From contig CAZPWQ010000014.1 of assembly GCA_964590495.1 (NCBI GenBank), positions 1-52,736 of the forward strand: 52,736 nucleotides of DNA. The letters run 5' to 3'. Positions 25,683 through 34,479 of the stretch are shown piece by piece. Both the position numbers and the translations under genes were made by a program. The notes under the pieces were generated by a model, which searched no databases, was not told the origin of the DNA, and was given only the letters and a program-made list of their open reading frames with translations. Every line of letters starts with the position of its first letter. The first letter of the stretch is position 1. Origin of the DNA: CAZPWQ01 sp964590495 (GTDB lineage Bacteria; Bacteroidota; Rhodothermia; Balneolales; Balneolaceae).

Positions 25683-26777
25683 TCATAGAGAGTTAAAATA
25701 CAGGTCCAGCAATTTTTGGGCTGCTTTAAAGGAACTTAATTCGCCATTCAAAACCTGTTGTTCGATCCGGTCCTGCTGCTTTTTTATCTTTGGGTGGTTA
25801 TAAAAATGATCGGTCAGCCTGGTTGAAATAGTCTCATACATCCAGTGTTTCGCCTGCCTGTTGCGTTTCTTTTCAAAAAATACACTTTTTTTGGTTGACT
25901 CTATATATTCCTGAATGAGCTCCCAGATTTCATCAATACCGTCTCCTTTCAAAGCCGAGCAAGTCGTTACTTTCGGGCTCCAGCCCGATTCCGGTTCAGG
26001 ATAAAGATGAAGTGCATTTTTATATTCTCTTACCGCCTGTTGTACTTGTTTTTTCGAACTGCTGTCTGTTTTATTGATGGCGATGGTATCTGCCATTTCT
26101 ATAATACCGCGTTTAATTCCCTGCAGCTCATCTCCAGCCCCGGCAAGCATCAGCAGCAGAAAAAAATCAACCATGGAATGAACGGCTGTTTCGGATTGTC
26201 CCACCCCCACAGTTTCGATAAAAATAGTATCGTATCCCGCTGCCTCGCACAGATAAATGGTTTCCCGGGTCTTTCGGGCAACCCCGCCCAGAGATCCGGC
26301 TGTCGGGGATGGACGAATGAAGGCGTAATCATTATTTGAGAGAGTCTCCATCAGCGTTTTATCCCCTAATATACTTCCTCTCGTCCGTGTACTGCTGGGA
26401 TCTATGGCAAGCACGGCCAATTTATATCCCTTATCAATAATATAATTACCCAGCGACTCGATAAAAGTACTTTTGCCAACTCCGGGCACGCCGGTAATTC
26501 CAATACGAATGGAATTACCCGTAAACGGCATGCATTCTTCAATGATTTCCTGGGCCAGTTCCCGGTGGTCTGCCCTGGTACTTTCTATTAATGTGATGGC
26601 ACGGCTCAGAACTGTTCGGTTACCGCTGCGGATACCTGTAACATATTCCTCTTTTGAGAGCTCTTTCTTCTTCTCATGAAAATGCTCGAGCCCCTGCGGA
26701 TTGATAGAGTTCCGGCGTTTCCCACCATTATTTTCTGGGGGTGAAGAATCGCTTTTATTGTTTGGTTTGGAGGTCAT
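25683..26777 (-). CDS. meaB: Methylmalonyl-CoA mutase-associated GTPase MeaB
   Basis: A 364-residue G3E-family GTPase that protects and reloads adenosylcobalamin in methylmalonyl-CoA mutase. It has Walker A GVPGVGKST (96-104), the conserved AVLAIDPSSTRTRGSILGDK, the metal/switch region FIETVGVGQSE and the G4 motif INKTD. The first 40 residues are a polar extension. It is the third gene of the mutase operon, 66 bases after the large subunit and followed by a strong terminator. Confidence 0.96.
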   Translation of the reverse strand: MTSKPNNKSDSSPPENNGGKRRNSINPQGLEHFHEKKKELSKEEYVTGIRSGNRTVLSRAITLIESTRADHRELAQEIIEECMPFTGNSIRIGITGVPGVGKSTFIESLGNYIIDKGYKLAVLAIDPSSTRTRGSILGDKTLMETLSNNDYAFIRPSPTAGSLGGVARKTRETIYLCEAAGYDTIFIETVGVGQSETAVHSMVDFFLLLMLAGAGDELQGIKRGIIEMADTIAINKTDSSSKKQVQQAVREYKNALHLYPEPESGWSPKVTTCSALKGDGIDEIWELIQEYIESTKKSVFFEKKRNRQAKHWMYETISTRLTDHFYNHPKIKKQQDRIEQQVLNGELSSFKAAQKLLDLYFNSL

Positions 26778-26843
26778 TATATTTTTGTCTTTCTAAATAT
26801 CTTGTACAGAGGAGGTGCTGAGCACCAAGAGTACTCTAATTTG

Positions 26844-28991
26844 TCAACTCCTCTTCCCGTCAATCAATATCTTCAGGATCTGTTGAGCCGCAAGTGAAAT
26901 GACGGTACCCGGACCAAAAATTCCAACAACTCCTTTTTCGTACAGGAATTCATAATCCTGTTGGGGGATGACTCCTCCCACTATCACCATAATGTCTTCG
27001 CGATCCAGTTCTTTTAATTCTTCCAGAACCTGCGGCACGAGCGTTTTATGGCCGCCGGCCAGACTTGAAACTCCCAGTATATGCACATCATTTTCCACTG
27101 CCTGTCTGGCAGCTTCTTCTGGCGTTTGAAACAGCGGGCCGATATCCACATCAAAACCGAGATCGGCAAAACTGGTCGAGATTACCTTGGCTCCGCGGTC
27201 ATGTCCGTCCTGACCCATTTTCGCTACCATAATGCGTGGACGGCGTCCTTCCATTTTGGCAAAATTATCAGCCAGATTACGGGCCTTTTTAAAATTTTCG
27301 TCTTTATCTATTTCCGAAGAATACACACCTGATACCGATCTTACCGTTGCTTTATAACGACCGAATACCTTTTCCATGGCATCGGATATTTCTCCAAGCG
27401 TCGCCCTTTTCCGGGCGGCTTCAACAGCTGCTTCCAGTAAATTACCATCGCCGGAATCAGCTACGCTGGTAATAGCTTCGAGTGCCTTCTGCACTCCATC
27501 CTCGTCACGCCCCCTGCGGAGCTTTTCAAGCCGATCCAGTTGCTTTTTGCGTACCTGCGCATTGTCGACTTCAAGAATATCAATTGGGTCTTCTTTGTCA
27601 AGTTTATATTTGTTTACGCCGACAATAGTATCCTGGCCGGAATCAATCCGCGCCTGCTTTTTGGCCGAGGCTTCTTCGATTCGCATCTTGGGCACGCCTG
27701 TTTCTATCGCTTTGGCCATACCGCCCAATTCCTCCACCTCTTCAATGAGCTCCCAGGCACGCCGGGCAATCCTGTCAGTCAGATATTCTACGTAATACGA
27801 ACCCGCCCACGGATCGACAGCTTTGGTGATGCCGGTTTCTTCCTGCAGGTAAATCTGTGTATTCCGTGCTATACGGGCGGAAAAATCGGTAGGCAGTGCG
27901 ATAGCCTCATCGAGTGCGTTGGTATGCAGTGATTGAGTGTGACCAAGCACTGCAGCCATCGCTTCGATCGTTGTACGGGTGACGTTGTTGAATGGATCCT
28001 GTTCCGTCAGGCTCCATCCCGAAGTCTGACAGTGGGTGCGAAGCGACATTGATTTTGGATTTTCGGGATCGAACTGCTTCACCAGTTTTGCCCATAACAT
28101 CCGGGCGGCTCTCATTTTGGCAATTTCCATAAAGTGATTCATACCGGTAGCCCAGAAAAATGAAATGCGCGGTGCAAAATCATCGATATCCAGTCCCGTT
28201 TCAATGCCGGTTCGCAGGTATTCGAGCCCGTCGGCCAGTGTGTAAGCCAGTTCCAGGTCACAGGTTGCCCCAGCCTCCTGCATATGATAACCGCTGACAC
28301 TGATCGAATTGAATTTCGGCATGTGCTCAGAAGTATATTTAAATATGTCGCCAACAATGCGCATTGAAGGTTTGGGCGGATAAATATAGGTGTTGCGCAC
28401 CATGAATTCTTTCAGGATGTCATTCTGGATAGTGCCGGCAAGCTTCTCTTTTGAGACGCCCTGTTCTTCAGCGGTGACAATATAAAAAGCCATAATGGGT
28501 ATGACGGCCCCGTTCATCGTCATCGATACCGACATCTCATCGAGGGGAATCTGATCAAAAAGTACTTTCATATCCATGATGGAATCAATCGCCACCCCGG
28601 CTTTACCGACATCACCGCTGACACGCGGGTGATCGGAATCATAACCACGATGCGTTGGCAGATCGAAGGCAACAGACAATCCTTTTTGCCCCTGAGCCAG
28701 GTTGCGGCGGTAAAAGGCGTTGGATTCCTCCGCTGTAGAAAAACCGGCGTACTGTCGAATGGTCCATGGTCGTAAAGTGTACATTGTTGCATAAGGGCCG
28801 CGGAGGTAGGGAGGGATCCCCGCGGCATAATCCAGATGCTCGAGATCTTTAATATCCGAAGAGCCGAAATATTTTTTTACGGGGATTTGCTCAGGTGTTT
28901 CCCATGTTTGCTCCGTTTTGAGGTTACGGGTTTTACCAGTGGCCGCTGATGGCTTGAAATCTATGTCTGCAAAATTCGGTCTCATAAGCAC
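26844..28991 (-). CDS. mutB: Methylmalonyl-CoA mutase large subunit
   Basis: A 715-residue adenosylcobalamin enzyme that interconverts (R)-methylmalonyl-CoA and succinyl-CoA. The N-terminal TIM barrel shows PYLRGPYATMYTLRPWTIRQ (about 60-79) and the substrate region YAGFSTAEESNAFYRRN. The C-terminal cobalamin domain carries the lower-ligand motif GQDGHDRGAK (H597) and GGVIPQQDYEFL. Length is standard. It is read after the small subunit with a 49-base spacer and before MeaB. Confidence 0.97.
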   Translation of the reverse strand: MLMRPNFADIDFKPSAATGKTRNLKTEQTWETPEQIPVKKYFGSSDIKDLEHLDYAAGIPPYLRGPYATMYTLRPWTIRQYAGFSTAEESNAFYRRNLAQGQKGLSVAFDLPTHRGYDSDHPRVSGDVGKAGVAIDSIMDMKVLFDQIPLDEMSVSMTMNGAVIPIMAFYIVTAEEQGVSKEKLAGTIQNDILKEFMVRNTYIYPPKPSMRIVGDIFKYTSEHMPKFNSISVSGYHMQEAGATCDLELAYTLADGLEYLRTGIETGLDIDDFAPRISFFWATGMNHFMEIAKMRAARMLWAKLVKQFDPENPKSMSLRTHCQTSGWSLTEQDPFNNVTRTTIEAMAAVLGHTQSLHTNALDEAIALPTDFSARIARNTQIYLQEETGITKAVDPWAGSYYVEYLTDRIARRAWELIEEVEELGGMAKAIETGVPKMRIEEASAKKQARIDSGQDTIVGVNKYKLDKEDPIDILEVDNAQVRKKQLDRLEKLRRGRDEDGVQKALEAITSVADSGDGNLLEAAVEAARKRATLGEISDAMEKVFGRYKATVRSVSGVYSSEIDKDENFKKARNLADNFAKMEGRRPRIMVAKMGQDGHDRGAKVISTSFADLGFDVDIGPLFQTPEEAARQAVENDVHILGVSSLAGGHKTLVPQVLEELKELDREDIMVIVGGVIPQQDYEFLYEKGVVGIFGPGTVISLAAQQILKILIDGKRS

Positions 28992-29040
28992 TTGTTTGGA
29001 GTATAAATCTATCAGGATTACAAAAGAGGATGATCTACCT

Positions 29041-31050
29041 TTAAATTATTCCAAATTTTGACTGAAAGTGTTTCAGGGTTTCCAGGACATCGGATTCTGC
29101 ATGAATAAATTCATCTATGCCGGCTTTGGAATATTTATCAGCCTTTTTCCCGGGATAACCCGCTAGTACCAGTATGGGAGGATTCGTCATTTGGTCAATG
29201 CCTTTGGTTATCACCGGCAGCAACTCCTGATATTCTTCGTCGGAGCTGCAAAGGACGGCGATATCCGGTTTTTTGTCTTTTATCTCCTGTAATGCCGTTT
29301 CCGCATCATCAAAACCGACGGGGTCTTCTATTTTGTAGCCTGCGCAGCCGAAAAAATTGTTGGCGTAAGCAGACCTGATTGAACGTTTTTCCCTGTCTCC
29401 GAGGGGCAGCGTCAATACAAGCGGGGTTTTTTCGTGCCCTTCGGTGGCAAGTCTCAATTTTTCAAAGGCTTCGGGACCTCGATAGGTGCTGATCGTCCGT
29501 ATCTGATGTTTGCTCCAATCCAGATCGAACAGCCTAGAGATGAGATCCCCCAGTGCAGCACCATTTTGGAGTGATTCTGAAAGTGAATCCATGAGATTTC
29601 CGGCATCAAATTCAATTTTGGTCTCTGTTTGTTTAAGGGAAACAGTTGTATAGCCGGAATCCACTTCGCCGGCCATCTGTTCACCTGCATTGGAATACTG
29701 GTTGGTTCCAACAAAAACATGGCTCCTTGCAGCAATCGCCTGGTCCCGATTTCGGCGGGTCATATTTAACAGTGACTGGATGGTGCCATTATGTATGGCG
29801 GCTATTAACCCTCCTTCCTGCTCAATTTCCTGAAATAAATTCCAGGCCTGTTGTCCAATCTTATCCGTCAGTTCTTCAATATAGTAGGATCCCGCTGCGG
29901 GATCGGCGACTTTACCAAAATAAGCTTCTTCTTTCATTATGATCTGAGAATTACGGGCAATACGATCCGAAAAATCACCCGGTTTCCGATAGGTAGAATC
30001 AAAAGGGTAAACCGTCAGAGAATCGGCGCCGGAAATAGCAACAGACATACCTTCCGTTGTTACCCGAAGCATATTTACATAGGGATCGTATACTGTTTTG
30101 TTCCATGATGATGTTTCGGCATGAATGAAAGCCGGTATGTCTTTATCAGCTTTATATGCATCCATCAGTTGGTCCCAAAGCAAACGAAGTGCACGGAATT
30201 TGGCTATTTCAAGGAAATATTTTGATCCAACGGAATAGCTGAAATGGATAGATTTTGCGGCTGTATTGGGATCTATCCCTTTATCGCTGAGAACAGCCAT
30301 ATGTTCAGACGCTCCGGCCAGCCCGAGTGCCAGTTCCTGAACAATAGTAGCCCCGCTGTTATGCCAGGTTCGGGCATCAGCGCAAAGTGGTTTTATGCCG
30401 GGAAAAGGTGCACATGTTTCGGCAAGCTGAGAAATTTCGGCTGTCAGTTTCTCCACTGTTTTGGGCATTTGTCCCTTCATGATAATATAAGAAGAGGGGT
30501 CATAGCTGAAGGTGGCATTTACATTTTCGGGTTCGGGATCTCTTTTTTTTACCTCGTTCAGCAGCATAGCCAAAATGACCGGCGATGCCATACCGGAATC
30601 GAAATGTATTTCTTTTAAGTTCAGCGGGATATCTTCAAATAGCTCTTCAAAATCATCCTGTGTCTGGATAGCAGTTCCTTCCAGATCTCCACCCAGCATG
30701 CCCGATGTGCTTAGAACATGTATTTTAAATTGCAGGGCCTGAGCACCATTATTCAAAGCCTGACGCGCCTCCTCATGTGCTTCTGAGACTGACTGGCTGG
30801 ATATATAATTACAGGTTGCCCATGTGTCTTGTTTATTATCTTTTGTCAGGACTGGATGCTTGCGGGTTGATTTTTGGTTTTCCCTGTGGTAAAAAGGGAG
30901 AGTCTCCACTCCTTCACTGGTATCCCACTTTAACTTCTTTTTATAATCTTTTCCATCAAGGTCTTTCTCGATAACTGATTCCCATTCTTCCAGTGAGACA
31001 GGCGGAAACTCCGTAAATAAAGGTTGATTCTTTTGTTCAGTGTTACTCAT
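29041..31050 (-). CDS. mutA: Methylmalonyl-CoA mutase small subunit
   Basis: A 669-residue paralogue of the large subunit that forms the heterodimer but lacks catalysis. It starts with an N-terminal extension (FPPVSLEEWESVIEKDLDG), then a barrel with IHFSYSVGSKYFLEIAKFRA and HAETSSWNKTVYDPYVNMLR. The C-terminal flavodoxin-like domain has no DxHxxG motif, as is normal for this subunit. It is the first gene of the operon, and its start faces the divergent acyl-CoA dehydrogenase across 191 bases. Confidence 0.93.
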   Translation of the reverse strand: MSNTEQKNQPLFTEFPPVSLEEWESVIEKDLDGKDYKKKLKWDTSEGVETLPFYHRENQKSTRKHPVLTKDNKQDTWATCNYISSQSVSEAHEEARQALNNGAQALQFKIHVLSTSGMLGGDLEGTAIQTQDDFEELFEDIPLNLKEIHFDSGMASPVILAMLLNEVKKRDPEPENVNATFSYDPSSYIIMKGQMPKTVEKLTAEISQLAETCAPFPGIKPLCADARTWHNSGATIVQELALGLAGASEHMAVLSDKGIDPNTAAKSIHFSYSVGSKYFLEIAKFRALRLLWDQLMDAYKADKDIPAFIHAETSSWNKTVYDPYVNMLRVTTEGMSVAISGADSLTVYPFDSTYRKPGDFSDRIARNSQIIMKEEAYFGKVADPAAGSYYIEELTDKIGQQAWNLFQEIEQEGGLIAAIHNGTIQSLLNMTRRNRDQAIAARSHVFVGTNQYSNAGEQMAGEVDSGYTTVSLKQTETKIEFDAGNLMDSLSESLQNGAALGDLISRLFDLDWSKHQIRTISTYRGPEAFEKLRLATEGHEKTPLVLTLPLGDREKRSIRSAYANNFFGCAGYKIEDPVGFDDAETALQEIKDKKPDIAVLCSSDEEYQELLPVITKGIDQMTNPPILVLAGYPGKKADKYSKAGIDEFIHAESDVLETLKHFQSKFGII

Positions 31051-31241
31051 GGATGCTGTTTTTAACCTTGAAATTTAAAATACTCAGCGTAATCTTACTT
31101 TACTAACATCAGGGTCGAACGATACGTTTTTCCGACTTTGATTAAAAAGCACACGAAAATAAGAGGACGCAAAAATGACCTCCTTTTCCTATATTAAGGG
31201 CCTGAAAATATCATTCATTTTAACTTTTTAAGATCTATTCT

Positions 31242-32405
31242 ATGGAAAATATAGATCAGTTGATGCCTCCGCTGACTCAGTTAAACGAAGATGAACAGAT
31301 GCTTCAGGATGCTGCTGCAGAGTTTGCCGAAAGTGTAATCAAGCCTAAAGTAGACGAAATGGAAGAGAAAGCCTGTCTGGATCCCGAATTAGTCCGCCAG
31401 TTTTTTGAAATGGGACTAATGGGAATAGAAATACCTGAAAAATATCAGGGTGGAGGCGGTACTTTTTTTATGTCTATTGTGGCTATTGAACAGATATCGA
31501 GAGTTGATGCATCGGCCGGAGTGTTTATGGATGTACAAAATACGCTGGTAAATAATGCTTTTCTTCGGTGGGGTAATGAAGAGATTAAATCCAGATACCT
31601 GCCACAGCTTGCTACTGAAAAAGTCGGAGCCTATTGTCTGTCTGAAGCCGGTTCGGGCAGTGATGCTTTTGCTCTTAAAACAACAGCTGAGGATGATGGT
31701 GATTTCTATACTTTGAATGGTTCCAAACTTTGGATCACCAACGCCAATGAAGCTGATATTTTCCTGGTTTTTGCCAATCTGAATCCTGAAGCCGGCTATA
31801 AAGGGATAACAGCTTTTATCGTAGAACGTGATTTTGAAGGGTTTTCAGTGTCTAAAAAGGAGAACAAGCTGGGTATACGAGCCAGTTCAACCTGTGAAAT
31901 CCTGTTTGAAGACTGCAAGGTGCCAAAATCGAATGTATTGGGAGAGGTTGGCAAAGGGTATAAAGTGGCAATGGAGACGTTAAATGAAGGTCGGATCGGC
32001 ATTGGAGCACAGATGGTGGGAATTGCCCAGGGAGCTTTTGATGCTGCATTGGCGTATACTCAGGAGCGCACACAATTCGGTAAAAGTGTATCAGAATTTC
32101 AGGGTGTGCAATTTCAGCTGGCAAAGATGGCGATAGATATTGAAACAGCCCGTTTGCTGGTATATAATTCAGCCCGCCGGAAAGAAAACAGCCAAAGTTT
32201 TTTAAAAGAGGCAGCGATGGCTAAATATCATGCATCTGAAGTGGCAGAGAGCGTGAGTTCACTTGCAGTGGATCTGTTCGGCGGCTATGGATATGTTAAA
32301 GAATATCCTGTTGAAAAGTTTTACCGGGATTCTAAAATTGGGAAAATATATGAAGGAACTTCAAATATGCAGCTGAATACTATCGCAAAATTGTTATTGA
32401 AATAA
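31242..32405 (+). CDS. Acyl-CoA dehydrogenase, short/branched-chain type
   Basis: A 387-residue FAD enzyme that inserts a trans-2 double bond in acyl-CoA. It has YCLSEAGSGSDAFALKT (about 131-147), a flavin-contact segment, LWITNANEADIFLVFA, the ERTQFGKSVSEFQGVQF segment and the C-terminal IYEGTSNMQ with the catalytic base at E371. That base position is typical of short- and branched-chain members. It is divergent from the mutase operon, which fits a role in branched-chain or propionyl-type acyl-CoA catabolism, though the exact chain length is not set by sequence. Confidence 0.93.
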   Translation: MENIDQLMPPLTQLNEDEQMLQDAAAEFAESVIKPKVDEMEEKACLDPELVRQFFEMGLMGIEIPEKYQGGGGTFFMSIVAIEQISRVDASAGVFMDVQNTLVNNAFLRWGNEEIKSRYLPQLATEKVGAYCLSEAGSGSDAFALKTTAEDDGDFYTLNGSKLWITNANEADIFLVFANLNPEAGYKGITAFIVERDFEGFSVSKKENKLGIRASSTCEILFEDCKVPKSNVLGEVGKGYKVAMETLNEGRIGIGAQMVGIAQGAFDAALAYTQERTQFGKSVSEFQGVQFQLAKMAIDIETARLLVYNSARRKENSQSFLKEAAMAKYHASEVAESVSSLAVDLFGGYGYVKEYPVEKFYRDSKIGKIYEGTSNMQLNTIAKLLLK

Positions 32406-32412
32406 AAATGGA

Positions 32413-32564
32413 ATACCAGGCAGCAAATAATGTGAATGTATAGCCGGTCTCTCAGGCTGAAAGACGGTGATGGTAAATTTTACAGTACCACTTTAAAAAG
32501 AAACATGGAATGATGCTAATTTGAATTTTTGTTAACGCTTGGTATAATTGCAACTGCCTGGTAT
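32413..32564. repeat. 11-bp inverted repeat flanking about 130 bp
   Basis: ATACCAGGCAG at 32413-32423 and its exact reverse complement CTGCCTGGTAT at 32554-32564 bracket 130 bases between the acyl-CoA dehydrogenase and the PAS gene. The enclosed DNA has no reading frame. It could be a long-range stem, a regulatory dyad or a decayed small inverted-repeat element. Confidence 0.45.
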
Positions 32565-32601
32565 CCGTATAGCCTGTATTGCCTGTTAATTAAAATTAAG
32601 C

Positions 32602-33867
32602 ATGATTTTTGATATGGAGTCAAACAATCTTGAATCGCTCAAAAAGTTAAGCAAGGATGAACAATCGTTCGAGAAATTAAAAGGAATTGTTCAAAAACTG
32701 AAAGAGAAAAAGGAAAAGCAAGAACGTTATCTGGAGTTGTTGGAGAATGCCATCCGCAATGATTATGATGCAATACTAATTACTGAACTGGATATCGAAG
32801 AACCGGGCCCAAAAATTGTTTATGTTAATGAGGGTTTCTGCAGGATGACCGGTTATTCAAGAGAAGAGGTGGTAGGTAAAACTCCCAGGATACTACAGGG
32901 CCCAAAAACGGATCAGGAAGTGCTTGATGAGTTGAAAGAGCAGCTTAAGAAAGGGAAGTCATTTTACGGGCAGACTGTTAACTACCGAAAAGACGGCAGT
33001 GAATTTGTAAACCAATGGGATATTCATCCCCTGACCAACAGGGAAGGTGAAATTACACATTGGGTTTCTTATCAGCATGATATCACCGAACGCAAGCGTG
33101 CCGAGCGCGTACTGGTCGATACAAAGATTGAATTTGACAGTCTTCGTGAAGAATCCAGGCGAACATTGCTCGATGTCGATGTTGAGGGGAATATAATTAT
33201 GGCAAACAAGTTATTCCGGAATTTGACGGGTTATGGTAAGAATGAATTAAAGCATATTAAGGTGTGGGATCTGTTTCCGGATAAGTATCGAAATTCACTA
33301 AAGAAGCGATTCGATGAGGCTGATGAAAAGCAGTTTTTTGATAATCAGGATTTTAAAGGGATTATCAGGCATAAAAGCGGAATTCCTATTCAGATTCAGG
33401 GTAGTTCTAAATTGATGGATTTAAAAGAGGGCACTTTGATTCGTACTGAAATAAAAAACGTATCCCTCCAGAAGCGTATCATGGATACCCTGGATAAGAG
33501 GAATTACGATTTTTCCAGGATTGCAGAACGAACCTCTGAATTTAACTACCAGATCAGTTTTGAAGAGGATTCCCTGAAGCTTGATAAAATATCGAAAGAG
33601 TTTCCCGAGATAAGTGGATTATCTTTGCAGTCGGTGATCGGTAAAAATAGTTTTAGTCAATTTGTTCATAAGGATGACCTGGAGAAGGTAAATGACCATT
33701 TAAATTCTGTCAAAAGCGGTAAACATTCTACATGCACATACCGTCTGCGTACCAAAAACGGGGATTATGTGGAGGTTCTTGATTATTGTAAACCTGAATT
33801 GGATGAGGACGAAAAGGTGAAAAGTGCTCGTTGTGCTGTTTCCGTTAATAGCCCTAAAAATTCCTGA
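32602..33867 (+). CDS. PAS-only signalling protein (three PAS domains)
   Basis: A 421-residue cytosolic protein with an N-terminal coiled coil (about 5-50) and three PAS domains (about 50-170, 185-290, 305-415). The first has GFCRMTGYSREEVVGKTPRIL and YRKDGSEFVNQWDI, then HDITERKRAE. It resembles the LOV subfamily (GxNCRFLQ) but has P-R-I-L-Q in place of the cysteine, so flavin photochemistry is unlikely. No kinase, cyclase or DNA-binding domain follows. It probably acts by protein contact, perhaps with the hybrid kinase two genes downstream. An alternative start is the ATG at 32614. Confidence 0.85.
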   Translation: MIFDMESNNLESLKKLSKDEQSFEKLKGIVQKLKEKKEKQERYLELLENAIRNDYDAILITELDIEEPGPKIVYVNEGFCRMTGYSREEVVGKTPRILQGPKTDQEVLDELKEQLKKGKSFYGQTVNYRKDGSEFVNQWDIHPLTNREGEITHWVSYQHDITERKRAERVLVDTKIEFDSLREESRRTLLDVDVEGNIIMANKLFRNLTGYGKNELKHIKVWDLFPDKYRNSLKKRFDEADEKQFFDNQDFKGIIRHKSGIPIQIQGSSKLMDLKEGTLIRTEIKNVSLQKRIMDTLDKRNYDFSRIAERTSEFNYQISFEEDSLKLDKISKEFPEISGLSLQSVIGKNSFSQFVHKDDLEKVNDHLNSVKSGKHSTCTYRLRTKNGDYVEVLDYCKPELDEDEKVKSARCAVSVNSPKNS

Positions 33868-33937
33868 CCGTAATTAAGTTTTAACTGATTTATTTGTATT
33901 TTGGGAGAGCATAGCAAATACAGCTTTACACACCATT

Positions 33938-34378
33938 ATGCCAGATATTCAAGAGGTTCAACATCAGATTATCAACGAGTTTAAAGCTCTGAGCGATTGG
34001 ACCGAGCGTTACAAGCATATCATTGATCAGGGGCGCCGGCTGCCGGAACTCGATGATCAATATAAAATAGAAGAAAACCTGGTAAGAGGATGTCAGTCAC
34101 AGGTTTGGCTGCATACATACCTTGATGAAGGGAAAGTGATCTTTGAAGCCGACAGTGATGCCGCTATAACAAAAGGGCTTGTAGCTTTAATGGTACGTCT
34201 TTATTCTGCCCAGGAACCGGATACTATAATTAATATCGACCCCGTCTTTATAAAGAAAATCGGAATGGAACAACACCTTTCTCCTACCCGCTCTAACGGC
34301 TTGGCCTCTATGGTAAAACAGATGAAAATTTATGCCATGGCTTATAAAACCAAAATGAAGCAGCAAGCGCAAGCCTGA
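33938..34378 (+). CDS. sufE: SufE family sulfur acceptor protein
   Basis: A 146-residue protein that takes persulfide sulfur from a SufS-type cysteine desulfurase and passes it to iron-sulfur cluster assembly. It has the family segment ENLVRGCQSQVWLHTYL with the acceptor cysteine C52, then DAAITKGLVALMVRLYS. No other suf gene is in the window, so it is separated from its operon partners. Confidence 0.93.
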   Translation: MPDIQEVQHQIINEFKALSDWTERYKHIIDQGRRLPELDDQYKIEENLVRGCQSQVWLHTYLDEGKVIFEADSDAAITKGLVALMVRLYSAQEPDTIINIDPVFIKKIGMEQHLSPTRSNGLASMVKQMKIYAMAYKTKMKQQAQA

Positions 34379-34479
34379 TTATTCATCTATCTCACTCCAT
34401 CAATTAGATTTAATTAATTTTGAGCACGTCCTTTTTATTAGTTAATTCTATCGACTAAAAAATTAATATGGACAAATAA

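Noticed and set aside
32602..33867. First PAS domain as a true blue-light LOV sensor
   Set aside because: The photoactive cysteine of the NCRFLQ motif is replaced by proline.
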